6,472 nucleotides of DNA from an uncultured Bacteroidota bacterium (GCA_937900725.1 CALCFP010000200.1:1-6472); one strand, 5' to 3'. Counted from the first letter of the stretch, positions 1 through 6,416 are shown. Made by a program: numbers and translations. The notes: a model not told the origin generated them from the letters alone.

Positions 1-2
1 GT

Positions 3-125
3 TTTGGTTGTATGCCATTAAAATTTTACAAAAAATTTTATGTTGCCAGATTGCCATTGCGTAATTTTACTACCTTTGATGCCGATTCATACCCATTTTC
101 AGATGATATTGCTTACTTTTATTAA
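3..125 (+). CDS. Possible 3' end of an unidentified upstream gene (partial)
   Basis: From the left edge, frame 3 stays open for 40 codons and ends at TAA (123-125). The translation is mixed and hydrophilic with aromatic residues, including RLPLRNFTTF and DADSYPFSDD near the end. It reads more like a protein C-terminus than the overlapping frame used by the longest form of the next gene, which would begin with an unlikely Cys/His/Pro-rich stretch. If real, it overlaps the preferred GtrA start at 103 by 23 bases, a common arrangement in bacterial operons. I do not recognise the family. An open stretch of 40 codons can occur by chance, so the call rests mainly on composition and on how it fits the neighbouring start. 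Confidence 0.4.
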   Translation, partial: FGCMPLKFYKKFYVARLPLRNFTTFDADSYPFSDDIAYFY

Positions 126-477
126 GTTTAGTTTGGTCGGTGTGTTAGGTCTTGTCTTTGACTTTGGCTTGACCTTTCTATGCAAGGAATTGCTGAAGAT
201 TAATAAATATATATCAAACACATTGGGCTTTACAGTTGCGGCAACGTGCAATTGGGCTTTAAATCGTATTTGGACCTTTCATAGCACAAACCCTGAAATA
301 TTGGCTGAATATCTTCATTATCTTTGTGTTTCAGCAATGGGGTTGATTTTGAGTACTATAACCATTTGGTTGTTGTGTGATAAGGGGAGGGTCAATTTCT
401 ATTTGTCAAAGGCTGTAGGTGTAATTGTTACTACTGTTACCACCTTTGTCGTCAATATGTTTTTCACATTTGGATAA
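103..477 (+). CDS. GtrA-family four-helix membrane protein
   Basis: The product is a small inner-membrane protein of the GtrA-like family. Members are linked to polysaccharide and cell-surface glycan synthesis and are often proposed to help move polyprenyl-linked sugars across the membrane. With the start at 103 it has 124 residues, normal for the family. Four hydrophobic segments are visible at about 6-27, 36-58, 70-92 and 99-123. The family signatures are present: an early Asp (D20) in helix 1, the NRIWTF motif at 54-59 after helix 2, and a Lys (K103) at the start of helix 4 followed by N118 and a final FFTF. ATG codons at 40 and 79 are in frame, but they add Cys/His/Pro-rich residues unlike a GtrA N-terminus, so 103 is preferred. 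The family is clear; the substrate cannot be told, as the likely glycan partners lie outside the window. Confidence 0.88.
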   Translation: MILLTFIKFSLVGVLGLVFDFGLTFLCKELLKINKYISNTLGFTVAATCNWALNRIWTFHSTNPEILAEYLHYLCVSAMGLILSTITIWLLCDKGRVNFYLSKAVGVIVTTVTTFVVNMFFTFG

Positions 478-489
478 TCAGCCAACTAT

Positions 490-522
490 TGTCATCCTAT
501 AGGACACACAAATCCTTTTTTT
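490..522. terminator. Weak hairpins in the convergent intergenic gap
   Basis: The 49-base gap between the GtrA gene and the convergent lipoprotein gene holds a 10-bp perfect palindrome, TCCTATAGGA (495-504). An alternative 4-bp stem, AGGA (501-504) with TCCT (513-516), runs into a seven-T tract (516-522) on the + strand. The T tract suits a terminator for the GtrA gene, but both stems are short. For the - strand operon no T tract follows the palindrome. This may be an inefficient terminator or nothing. Confidence 0.25.
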
Positions 523-526
523 GATG

Positions 527-1015
527 TTAGTGTAGGTAAAGAATGGTTATTGCGTGTATTCCCGAGTCGTTCTTGAACAATAATTGCGGAATGGTGTCGT
601 AATATGTCATTCTTAATTCTGATTCAGTTAGAACGTTGATGTCCATCGTGGTTGAATCAGTAGTGTCTGGGTTCAGAGTTATTTGCTGTTCGTCATCAGA
701 AAAAAGCCAGACACCTTCGTGTGGAAACTTGAAAATGTTTGTGTTTTTATTGCATCTCAATTCGCCGAGAGAAATCTCGTATTTCCCATTGCTGAATATC
801 TCAATTTCGTCATCTTTTATGCATTCTGGACATTGTGGCAAGTCGAACACGTTTATAATCGAGGTGTGTCCTGCACTGTCGGTATAGTCCGTGATGATGC
901 CATTCAAGTCCCATTTGCCAGTAGCCATCATATTCAGGGTAGATTCAGGCTCGTTGTCGTTGTTGCACGATATTAGCACAAATCCTAGCAGTATTGTATT
1001 TACTATGGGTTTCAT
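527..1015 (-). CDS. Lipocalin-like outer-membrane lipoprotein
   Basis: The 162-residue product starts with a lipoprotein signal peptide: K2, a hydrophobic run at 8-15, and a lipobox ending at C17 (VLISC), where lipidation and cleavage would occur. The residues after C17 are acidic (NNDNEPE), resembling the export signal that sends Bacteroidetes lipoproteins to the cell surface. The rest resembles Bacteroidetes lipocalin-like lipoproteins (Lipocalin_4 type). It has a GKWDL opening near 33-37, then a Cys-x2-Asp-Asp turn (C65, D68, D69), SNGKYEI (75-81) and a second Cys (C88), then strand-like segments such as EGVWLFSD (100-107) and DINVLTESELRMTY (125-138). C62 and C65 form an extra CPEC pair. 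Its ATG overlaps the stop of the upstream lipoprotein gene by one base (TAATG), so the two are probably translationally coupled. The ligand or partner is unknown. Confidence 0.8.
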   Translation of the reverse strand: MKPIVNTILLGFVLISCNNDNEPESTLNMMATGKWDLNGIITDYTDSAGHTSIINVFDLPQCPECIKDDEIEIFSNGKYEISLGELRCNKNTNIFKFPHEGVWLFSDDEQQITLNPDTTDSTTMDINVLTESELRMTYYDTIPQLLFKNDSGIHAITILYLH

Positions 1016-1929
1016 TAATTGATAATTGACGATTGAGGCTTGCTGTTTTTGTAGGTCTCTACAAGTATGGCCTGAAGAACCACGTCGTCATACGATAAGT
1101 TCCAGTTTCTATTGTTTATTAGAGTCTTATAAGAATCGTTGCCAATGTATTTACTGCGTGACAGTTCAATACGGACACCATTGGTGGTCCAACGGTAAAA
1201 TTCCTGTTCGTAGTCGCTGTCCTTTGCCCATTGCCGCATTGGATTGTATTCGGGAGCATTGCCGAGTTTGTCGGTGACAACGTTAATGATTTCCTTAATC
1301 TGGTAATCTTCAATTTTCTTCCGTTCAATTGAGAAAATATGGTTATATCCAATGATTCTGAAACTTAAGTTCTTGTCATTAACAAATTCGCAGTCTTCAA
1401 TGGTATAGTTTGGGTAATTGTAGACGCCAATGGTTTTCAAAAGCGAGCGGTCGATTTGGTCGCCTATTGAGAAGTCGGAGAGTGCGAATTTTACAGATTT
1501 GAAGTTATCAGTCTCTTCTATGTGGATTTTATTCTTCGATTGAAGAATGATGGGGAAAGGGTCCGCATAGAGAATGAGTTTTGCCCTCTTGTTTATGTAT
1601 TTTATATCGTATAGGACAGTGTCAGTTTCAAGAACACTGCCAGTTATGTGATATGTGTGATTGCTGTCGTACTCACCTGTAGTTTTGTATCTTGAAATAA
1701 TCATTGTCGAGTCGGTAAGCTTCAGTGGAATCAACTGCGGATTGGAATATCGCCCTGATACTGTGTCATATTTTGAATATGAAAATGCGGAATCGTTGCG
1801 GATTATCAGCGATGAATCAAGATACCATTCGTTATCAGTGAATGCTTCAATGTTTTTGGTCATTTTGTCGCAGCTCGCAAATACTGATGCTGTTGCCAAT
1901 ATCGAGATTGCTGTTTTCAAGTTTTTCAT
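1015..1929 (-). CDS. Two-part lipoprotein of unknown function
   Basis: From the ATG at 1929 the product has 304 residues. A GTG two codons upstream (1935) is also in frame, but the ATG gives a standard signal peptide beginning MKNLK. The lipobox is VFASC with C20 as the predicted lipidated Cys, so the protein should sit in the outer membrane. Residues 30-140 look like an all-beta, lipocalin-like segment opening with NEWYLDSS (33-40). Residues 145-290 look like a separate domain: KLGNAPEYNP (221-230), then FYRWTTNGVRIELSRSKY (244-261) and LSYDDVVLQAIL (278-289). Strand-rich repeats ending in YDD..LQ.IL occur in uncharacterised Bacteroidetes proteins as I recall, but I cannot name the family. 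It lies 26 bases downstream of the large repeat protein and is fused by TAATG overlap to the second lipoprotein, so it is the middle gene of the operon. Function unknown. Confidence 0.78.
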   Translation of the reverse strand: MKNLKTAISILATASVFASCDKMTKNIEAFTDNEWYLDSSLIIRNDSAFSYSKYDTVSGRYSNPQLIPLKLTDSTMIISRYKTTGEYDSNHTYHITGSVLETDTVLYDIKYINKRAKLILYADPFPIILQSKNKIHIEETDNFKSVKFALSDFSIGDQIDRSLLKTIGVYNYPNYTIEDCEFVNDKNLSFRIIGYNHIFSIERKKIEDYQIKEIINVVTDKLGNAPEYNPMRQWAKDSDYEQEFYRWTTNGVRIELSRSKYIGNDSYKTLINNRNWNLSYDDVVLQAILVETYKNSKPQSSIIN

Positions 1930-1955
1930 TTTCACAATATTATATAGTGATACCT

Positions 1956-4900
1956 TTATTTTGTTTCCTTATAGAACACTTGTGAAGAAATGCTTCGTCC
2001 ATCGCGGAAGTAATATGTTCCGTATGAGTATTTTGCTTCCACAAATTCGTGTGCAATGCCATTCTTGTTGACAATCACACGTTTGACTTTCTTGCCTTCG
2101 CTGTCATAGTTTTCGGTGGTTATGCCTTCAGGATACTGCTTGGCAAGGTCGTTAAGGAATTTTACGCTTCGTTGCCCAGTTGGAACTTCAAAGTCATTTT
2201 TGTCAAATGACTTTTGTGAATTTGCCAATTGTTCCTTGCGTTGACGTTCGGCTTCGGCTTCGGCAAGTGCTTTGGCGTCTCTGATGTTTTTCTCGCACAA
2301 CTCGATTTGGTTTTTGGGGTACTTTTCGTCTTGTTTTATAGCCAGAGCCGATTTGTACAAGCCAATGGCCGCAGAGTAGTCCTTAGTCTTGAATGCTATG
2401 TCGGCTTTGTTGATTGCATTTTTGTAATCGGCTTCTATCTTGGCAATGGCTTCTTGTTCCGACTTCTCTTTCATTATCAGGTTCTCAATTTCTTGGAGTT
2501 TCAGGTTGGGCAATGTCTCGTTAGGCTTTATGGTCTTTGCCTGGTTGAATTGTACCTTAGCCTGGTCGTATTGCTTTGATGCTATGAACTCGTTGCCTTT
2601 TGTAATTGCCGCATTATAGTCGGCGTCAAGTTTTTGTTGCTCGGCCTTTATGTTGGCGTTGATTTGTGCAATCTGTTGGTCGGGATAAGTCTCGTCAGGT
2701 TTGATGGCTTTGGCGGCATTGTACAATTCAATTGCCTTGTCATAGTTATGGGCGGTGAATGTACGGTCGGCTTCGGCAACTTTGGCCTTGTAGTTGCGCA
2801 TTTGGTTCTCTTGTTCGGCTTTTTGCTTGGCTGCATCTGCAAGCAGGCCGTCAATTTGCTGTATTTTGGTCTTCGGATATTGTTCGGCTGGCATCAGCTG
2901 AGATGCTTGCTGATATGTCGATTTTGCATTTGTGTAGTCCTTTTGGCCAAACTGATTGTCGGCTTGGGCAATAAGTGTGGCGTATTGTTGCTTTTTCTGG
3001 TTGTCGGCATTAATAATGCCTTGTGCCTCGGCAATTTTCTGTTTAGGATAGGCCTCGTCAGGCTTGAAAGACAGGGCTTGGTTGTATGCCGTGATGGATT
3101 CTGTGTATTTCTTTTGGTTGAAATAGTTGTCGGCGGTAGCGATTGCCTGCTTGTATTTGTTCTCGGTGTCAGCCTGTTTTGCAAGTAGGTTGTCGATGGC
3201 TACTATTTGCTGTTTAGGATAGGCTTCGTTTGCCTTTATGGCAGATGCCTGCGAGTATAGTTCTTTTGCCTGCGTGTATGATTTGGCTTTAAACTGAGCA
3301 TCTGCTTGGCTAATCAATGTGTTGTATTGAGAGTCGTCTTTGGCCTTTTTCTCGGCTGCAACTTTCATCTCTGCAAGACGTTTGTCTATTTCTGCGATTC
3401 TTTCCTTTGGATACGATTCTTCAGGTTTGAGTTGCAGTGCGCTGTTGTAGTTGTTCTTGGCTTCGGTGTATTTTTCTGTTGAGAATTGCTCGTCGGCATA
3501 TGATATCAGGTTTATGTATTTGCCGTCCAATGCCTTTTGCTGTTCGAGCAATTTGTCAATCTCTGCTATTTTCTGCTTAGGATAAGCCTCTTTCGCCTTT
3601 ACTGCCAATGCTTGGTTGAAGGCGTTCTTTGAGTCCTGATATTTCTTCAGGTTCAGCAGGCTGTCGCCTTGGCGTACAGCATCGGCGTATGCTTTGTCGC
3701 GTGCGCGTTGCTGTTCTTCGGCATTTTTCATGGCAAGCAGCTTGTTCTCAATCTCGTTTATGCGGCTTTGAGGATACTGCTCGGTAGGGAAGATGGCCAA
3801 TGCCTCTTTGTAGCTTGCTTGTGCGTCGGCCCATTTCGATTCCTTGAATAGTTTGTCGGCCTTTGCAATTGCGGCGTTGTACTTGCTTTGGTTGGCGGCG
3901 CGGTCGGCCAATATCTTTTCTATTTCTGCGATTTTTTGTGCAGGGTAAGTCTCTTCAGGCTTGAATCCGGAAGCTTGTGTGTAGTTGTCCTTTGCAACGG
4001 TGTAGTCCTGTTTGTTGAATGCGGCATCGGCAAGCGCTATGAATTTTGCGTAGCCTTCGTTAGCCTTTTGTGTCTTTTGTTGTGCAAGCAAGTTGTCTAT
4101 TTCGGCAATCTTTTGTTTCGGATAAGTTTCGTTGGGTTTGATTGACAGTGCCTGCTGGTAGTTTGTCTTGGCTGATGCATACTCCTTTTGCGCGAATGAC
4201 TTGTCGGCAACGGCTATGAAACCATTGTACTTTTCGCCGTTGGCCTTGTCTGCAGCCAGCAGTTGGTCTATTGTGTTGATTCTTGTTTTTGGGTATTGCT
4301 CGTTGGGTTTCAGTTCGTTAGCCTTGACATACTGAGTTCGTGCCTCAATAAGGTTCTTTTGGTTGTATTGTTGGTCGCCTTGGGCGATGGCCTCTTTGTA
4401 AGCCTTCTCAATTTCAGCCTTGTTTGCGGCTTCCGATTGCTGCTTGGCTATGATGCTGTTTATCTCGGCGATCTTGTCTTTCGGGTACTGCTCGTTTGGC
4501 TTGATGCCAGAGGCCTCGGTGTATTTGGCAAGAGCAGTTTCATATTGCTTTGCATTCAAGCCGCGGTCGCCTGCCGCTACTGCATCCTTGTATGCTTTCT
4601 CCTTGGCGGCCAATGCTGCATTTGCGGCGGTCTCGTCGCTCAGGATTCTGTCAATTTTCAGCAACTGGTTCTTAGGATATTGGTCGTCTTTATATGTAAG
4701 GGCTCGTTTGTAGTAGATCTGGGCGTTTGCGTATTGCTGCGAGTTGAAAGAGTTGTCGGCAATGCTGATGTTCTTTTGGTAGTTCTTTTCGTTGTTTTGG
4801 TTCTTTGCCAGAATCTTCTTTATGGCTATTATCTGGTCGTCGGGGTAGGTGTCGTAAGGGTCTATGTCGATGGCCTTGTCGTAGAGTTCGACGGCCTCTT

Positions 4901-5468
4901 CGTAATTGGCCTGGCTGAACTGCTCGTCGGCTTGCGCCAGTATTTTCTGGTACATTGCCGTGCGTTTTTGCTCATAATCCTTCATCATGCCCTTGATGCG
5001 CTTCTGCATTTCGGCGGTATATGCTTCGTCGTAGTCGAAGTCTCCGACTTTTTCAACAAACTTTATTTTGCCGATAGGCTGGTTCATAACCGATGCGTCG
5101 AATCCGTCAACTTCGGGCAACAGCTCGATGGTGAACTTGTAGTTCCATATTCCGACATCCTCGACAGGCACGTTGGTGTTGAACTCGAGTTTCTTGCTGT
5201 AGTAGCCTTGTCTGACGATTTCAAGAACCACGCGTTTGTTCAGGTCGATGTTGAATGAGAACTTCCCGTTGGCGTCGGCATCGTATATTTTATCCTGCAC
5301 GCCGTCGACAAACACCTTAACTTTTGATACGGCGAAGTTCTGTCGCTCTATTTTTACTGTGCCCTTAATTGCAAGATAACCTTTGACTGCTTGTGCGGAT
5401 GCGTTTGAGAATGAGATTGCTACAATGAATAATGATAGCAATGCGGATATGGTTTTGTTCAATTTCAT
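1956..5468 (-). CDS. Exported giant TPR-like repeat protein, 15 repeats
   Basis: A 1170-residue envelope protein. Residues 1-27 form a type I signal peptide (K2, K5, hydrophobic core 7-20, cleavage near ASA/AQA at 23-27). Residues 29-117 resemble a carboxypeptidase-regulatory-like beta-sandwich, with DADANGKFSF (63-72) and RQGYYSKKLEF (86-96). A linker follows (118-171) with PIGKIKF (131-137) and FDYDEAY (144-150). Residues 172-1082 hold 15 TPR-like repeats. In each, Y2, A28 and the YP of YPKxKIxEID recur, with a helix-A AD..F..K.Y and a helix-B YxxAlxIKPxE. Residues 1083-1170 form a C-terminal module with FLNDLAKQYPEG, KRVIVNKNGIAHEF and YGTYYFRDGRSIS. There is no lipobox and no T9SS-type C-terminal domain that I can see. 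It is probably periplasmic or attached to the outer membrane, acting as a protein-binding scaffold. It leads an operon with two lipoproteins. ATG start at 5468. The fold is confident; the role is not. Confidence 0.9.
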   Translation of the reverse strand: MKLNKTISALLSLFIVAISFSNASAQAVKGYLAIKGTVKIERQNFAVSKVKVFVDGVQDKIYDADANGKFSFNIDLNKRVVLEIVRQGYYSKKLEFNTNVPVEDVGIWNYKFTIELLPEVDGFDASVMNQPIGKIKFVEKVGDFDYDEAYTAEMQKRIKGMMKDYEQKRTAMYQKILAQADEQFSQANYEEAVELYDKAIDIDPYDTYPDDQIIAIKKILAKNQNNEKNYQKNISIADNSFNSQQYANAQIYYKRALTYKDDQYPKNQLLKIDRILSDETAANAALAAKEKAYKDAVAAGDRGLNAKQYETALAKYTEASGIKPNEQYPKDKIAEINSIIAKQQSEAANKAEIEKAYKEAIAQGDQQYNQKNLIEARTQYVKANELKPNEQYPKTRINTIDQLLAADKANGEKYNGFIAVADKSFAQKEYASAKTNYQQALSIKPNETYPKQKIAEIDNLLAQQKTQKANEGYAKFIALADAAFNKQDYTVAKDNYTQASGFKPEETYPAQKIAEIEKILADRAANQSKYNAAIAKADKLFKESKWADAQASYKEALAIFPTEQYPQSRINEIENKLLAMKNAEEQQRARDKAYADAVRQGDSLLNLKKYQDSKNAFNQALAVKAKEAYPKQKIAEIDKLLEQQKALDGKYINLISYADEQFSTEKYTEAKNNYNSALQLKPEESYPKERIAEIDKRLAEMKVAAEKKAKDDSQYNTLISQADAQFKAKSYTQAKELYSQASAIKANEAYPKQQIVAIDNLLAKQADTENKYKQAIATADNYFNQKKYTESITAYNQALSFKPDEAYPKQKIAEAQGIINADNQKKQQYATLIAQADNQFGQKDYTNAKSTYQQASQLMPAEQYPKTKIQQIDGLLADAAKQKAEQENQMRNYKAKVAEADRTFTAHNYDKAIELYNAAKAIKPDETYPDQQIAQINANIKAEQQKLDADYNAAITKGNEFIASKQYDQAKVQFNQAKTIKPNETLPNLKLQEIENLIMKEKSEQEAIAKIEADYKNAINKADIAFKTKDYSAAIGLYKSALAIKQDEKYPKNQIELCEKNIRDAKALAEAEAERQRKEQLANSQKSFDKNDFEVPTGQRSVKFLNDLAKQYPEGITTENYDSEGKKVKRVIVNKNGIAHEFVEAKYSYGTYYFRDGRSISSQVFYKETK
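2259..4955 (-). repeat. 15-unit coding repeat array (TPR-like, 57/64-residue units)
   Basis: The array covers codons 172-1070 of the large exported protein. Unit starts (residues) are 172, 229, 292, 356, 413, 472, 529, 593, 650, 714, 771, 828, 892, 950 and 1014. Unit lengths up to the next start are 57, 63, 64, 57, 59, 57, 64, 57, 64, 57, 57, 64, 58 and 64. Each unit is one TPR-like helix pair (about residues 1-34), a Y-P turn at 37-38 and a long charged third helix that leads into the next unit. Tyr 2 and Ala 28 are present in all 15 units, and the Pro of the YP turn also (one residue earlier in unit 2). Codons differ between units even where residues agree, so the copies are old and diverged rather than recent tandem duplications. 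Confidence 0.88.
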
Positions 5469-5544
5469 TTTTTACAAGTTTTAACAAGACAATATATGAA
5501 AATATTAGCAAAAGAAATAATGCGTTTTTTCAGGATTTTCGTTA

Positions 5545-5552
5545 TATCTTTA
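5545..5552 (+). promoter_or_regulatory. Candidate Bacteroidetes -7 box (TATCTTTA)
   Basis: TATCTTTA matches seven of eight positions of the Bacteroidetes sigma-factor -7 consensus TAnnTTTG. It sits about 70 bases before the ATG of the small basic protein. The -33 region is only a T-rich stretch (5525-5530) without a clear TTG. The match is short and the DNA is AT-rich, so this is a candidate only. Confidence 0.3.
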
Positions 5553-5570
5553 GACTATTGAAATCGGATA

Positions 5571-5583
5571 CGAAACGGTTTCG
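5571..5583. promoter_or_regulatory. 13-bp palindrome CGAAAC-G-GTTTCG, operator-like
   Basis: Two perfect 6-bp half-sites around one central base lie in the 151-bp gap between the divergent repeat-protein gene and the small basic-protein gene. The site is just downstream of the candidate -7 box, where a bound repressor would block transcription. As RNA it could instead form a 5-bp hairpin in the 5' leader. No second copy was noticed in the window. Function is inference. Confidence 0.3.
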
Positions 5584-5619
5584 AGTTGACAAATGTTTAA
5601 CTTTTTAAATTTTTGAGTT

Positions 5620-5853
5620 ATGAAAACTGCAGAAGACAAATTGAGAAGAAAAGAGTCGTTGGAAATTGCCGAACGTAAGTTGCACAAGTCGCAGATGAAG
5701 GCAAGCAAACTCGAAAAGAAACTTCAAAAGGTTAAGAAAAATAACGGTAGTGAAAGTATAATTAAGGGAATCAAGGGAGAACTGGAAGAAATATTTGTAA
5801 AGATGCACCAACGTTATAAAAAGGTTGAAAAAGAAAAGAAATTTGTTGCGTAG
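5620..5853 (+). CDS. Small, strongly basic helical-hairpin (coiled-coil) protein
   Basis: A 77-residue protein with 20 Lys and 4 Arg against 12 acidic residues, so the net charge is about +12. It has no signal peptide or membrane segment and should be cytoplasmic. Two helices are predicted on either side of a break at 41-44 (NNGS). Helix 1 shows a heptad pattern at L14, A17, L21, S24, A28, L31, L35 and V38. Helix 2 shows I48, I51, L55, I58, M62 and V69. The charge and shape would suit nucleic-acid or ribosome binding, but I recognise no family and assign no function. ATG at 5620 is the first start after the candidate promoter; no Shine-Dalgarno is present, which is normal for Bacteroidota. 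It is a single-gene unit closed by a strong terminator starting 12 bases past its TAG, which supports it as a real gene. Confidence 0.7.
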   Translation: MKTAEDKLRRKESLEIAERKLHKSQMKASKLEKKLQKVKKNNGSESIIKGIKGELEEIFVKMHQRYKKVEKEKKFVA

Positions 5854-5864
5854 TTTTTCAATAG

Positions 5865-5896
5865 AATTAAAGGCGTCGCAAGACGCCTTTAATTTT
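5865..5896 (+). terminator. Strong Rho-independent terminator of the small basic-protein gene
   Basis: A perfect 13-bp stem (5865-5877 with 5882-5894) has a GCAA tetraloop of the stable GNRA class (5878-5881), and the 3' arm merges into a short T tract (5893-5896). It begins 12 bases after the TAG of the small gene. The 5' flank lacks a comparable run for the other strand, so it acts mainly on the + strand. Confidence 0.85.
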
Positions 5897-5912
5897 GCTA
5901 TCAATCTAATAC

Positions 5913-5942
5913 AAAAAAAGCCGTTCCAAATGGAACGGCTTT
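5913..5942 (-). terminator. Rho-independent terminator of the ribosomal operon (after rplI)
   Basis: An 11-bp GC-rich stem (5917-5927 with 5932-5942, AAAGCCGTTCC with GGAACGGCTTT) encloses a 4-base loop. On the - strand the stem is followed by a tract of seven T's (A's at 5913-5919). It lies 20 bases past the rplI stop and marks the end of the rpsR-rplI transcript. Confidence 0.88.
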
Positions 5943-5962
5943 CTGTTATTGAGAGTCTCTGA

Positions 5963-6409
5963 TTATTCAGCAACGACTTCAAATGGCAACTCGAATTCAA
6001 CTTCCTTGTGAAGTTTGATTTTTGCAGAGTATTTGCCAAGTTCCTTAACGTTGTCGCCCTTAACCAAGATACACTTGCGGTCAACTTCAACACCTAGCTT
6101 CTGGATAGCCTCGGCAATTTGGATGTTGTTGACAGAACCGAAGATCTTGCCGTTAGAACTGGCTTTTGTGCCAATGACGATAGTAAGAGCTTCGATTTTA
6201 GAACGCAGTTCGATAGCATCGTTCTTGATTTTCTCCTCTTTGTGAGCACGTTGTTTCTTGTTCTCAGCCAAAACCTTCTTTGCAGATTCTGTTGCTACAA
6301 TTGCCATGCCTTGAGGAATGAGATAGTTGCGACCGTAACCGTCTTTTACGCTTACGATATCATCTTTGTAACCCAAACTTGGAACGTTTTGTTTCAATAT
6401 AATTTCCAT
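5963..6409 (-). CDS. rplI: 50S ribosomal protein bL9
   Basis: The 148-residue product is ribosomal protein bL9, which binds 23S rRNA near the L1 stalk base and helps keep the reading frame by restraining neighbouring ribosomes. The N-terminal RNA-binding domain is intact: MEIILKQNVPSLGYKDDIVS followed by VKDGYGRNYLIPQGMA (21-36), the family signature. A long charged connecting helix (about 41-75, rich in Lys and Glu) joins it to the C-terminal domain with GKIFGSVNN (87-95) and IAEAIQKLGVEVDRK (98-112). Length is normal. It is the last gene of an operon behind rpsR, 15 bases downstream, in the rpsF-rpsR-rplI order usual in bacteria. The ATG is fixed by the Shine-Dalgarno sequence seven bases upstream and by alignment to the conserved N-terminus. 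Confidence 0.98.
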   Translation of the reverse strand: MEIILKQNVPSLGYKDDIVSVKDGYGRNYLIPQGMAIVATESAKKVLAENKKQRAHKEEKIKNDAIELRSKIEALTIVIGTKASSNGKIFGSVNNIQIAEAIQKLGVEVDRKCILVKGDNVKELGKYSAKIKLHKEVEFELPFEVVAE

Positions 6410-6416
6410 ATCTAAT

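Noticed and set aside
71..78. TACCTTTG, a full match to the Bacteroidetes -7 consensus upstream of the GtrA start
   Set aside because: It lies inside the probable upstream coding frame, the nearest TTG (51-53) is 17 bases away rather than the usual 19-21, and it would leave a leader of only about 20 bases. Possible, but not strong enough to list.
2259..4955. Recent tandem duplication or phase-variable repeat tract
   Set aside because: The units agree in protein sequence but their codons have diverged widely, and no long identical DNA stretches were noticed, so recent expansion or slippage is unlikely.
4263..5258. A long open frame of 331 codons on the + strand, antisense to the repeat array
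   Set aside because: It mirrors the repetitive codon usage of the real - strand gene; its translation is a low-complexity Leu/Val/Phe/Cys-rich string with no domain or signal. Other antisense frames in the array (for example 2634-3188) have the same origin.
5469..5540. A promoter for the large repeat-protein operon on the - strand
   Set aside because: Only partial matches to TAnnTTTG were found (TTCTTTTG and TATTTTCA on the - strand), none with a TTG at the right distance.
5586..5591. TTGACA, a perfect E. coli-type -35 hexamer before the small basic-protein gene
   Set aside because: Bacteroidota primary sigma factors use a different consensus, no matching -10 follows, and a start from it would fall at or inside the coding region.
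5605..6093. A 162-codon - strand open frame spanning the small gene, both terminators and the end of rplI
   Set aside because: It crosses two strong terminators and overlaps the well-supported rplI and the small + strand gene; its sequence shows no domain.
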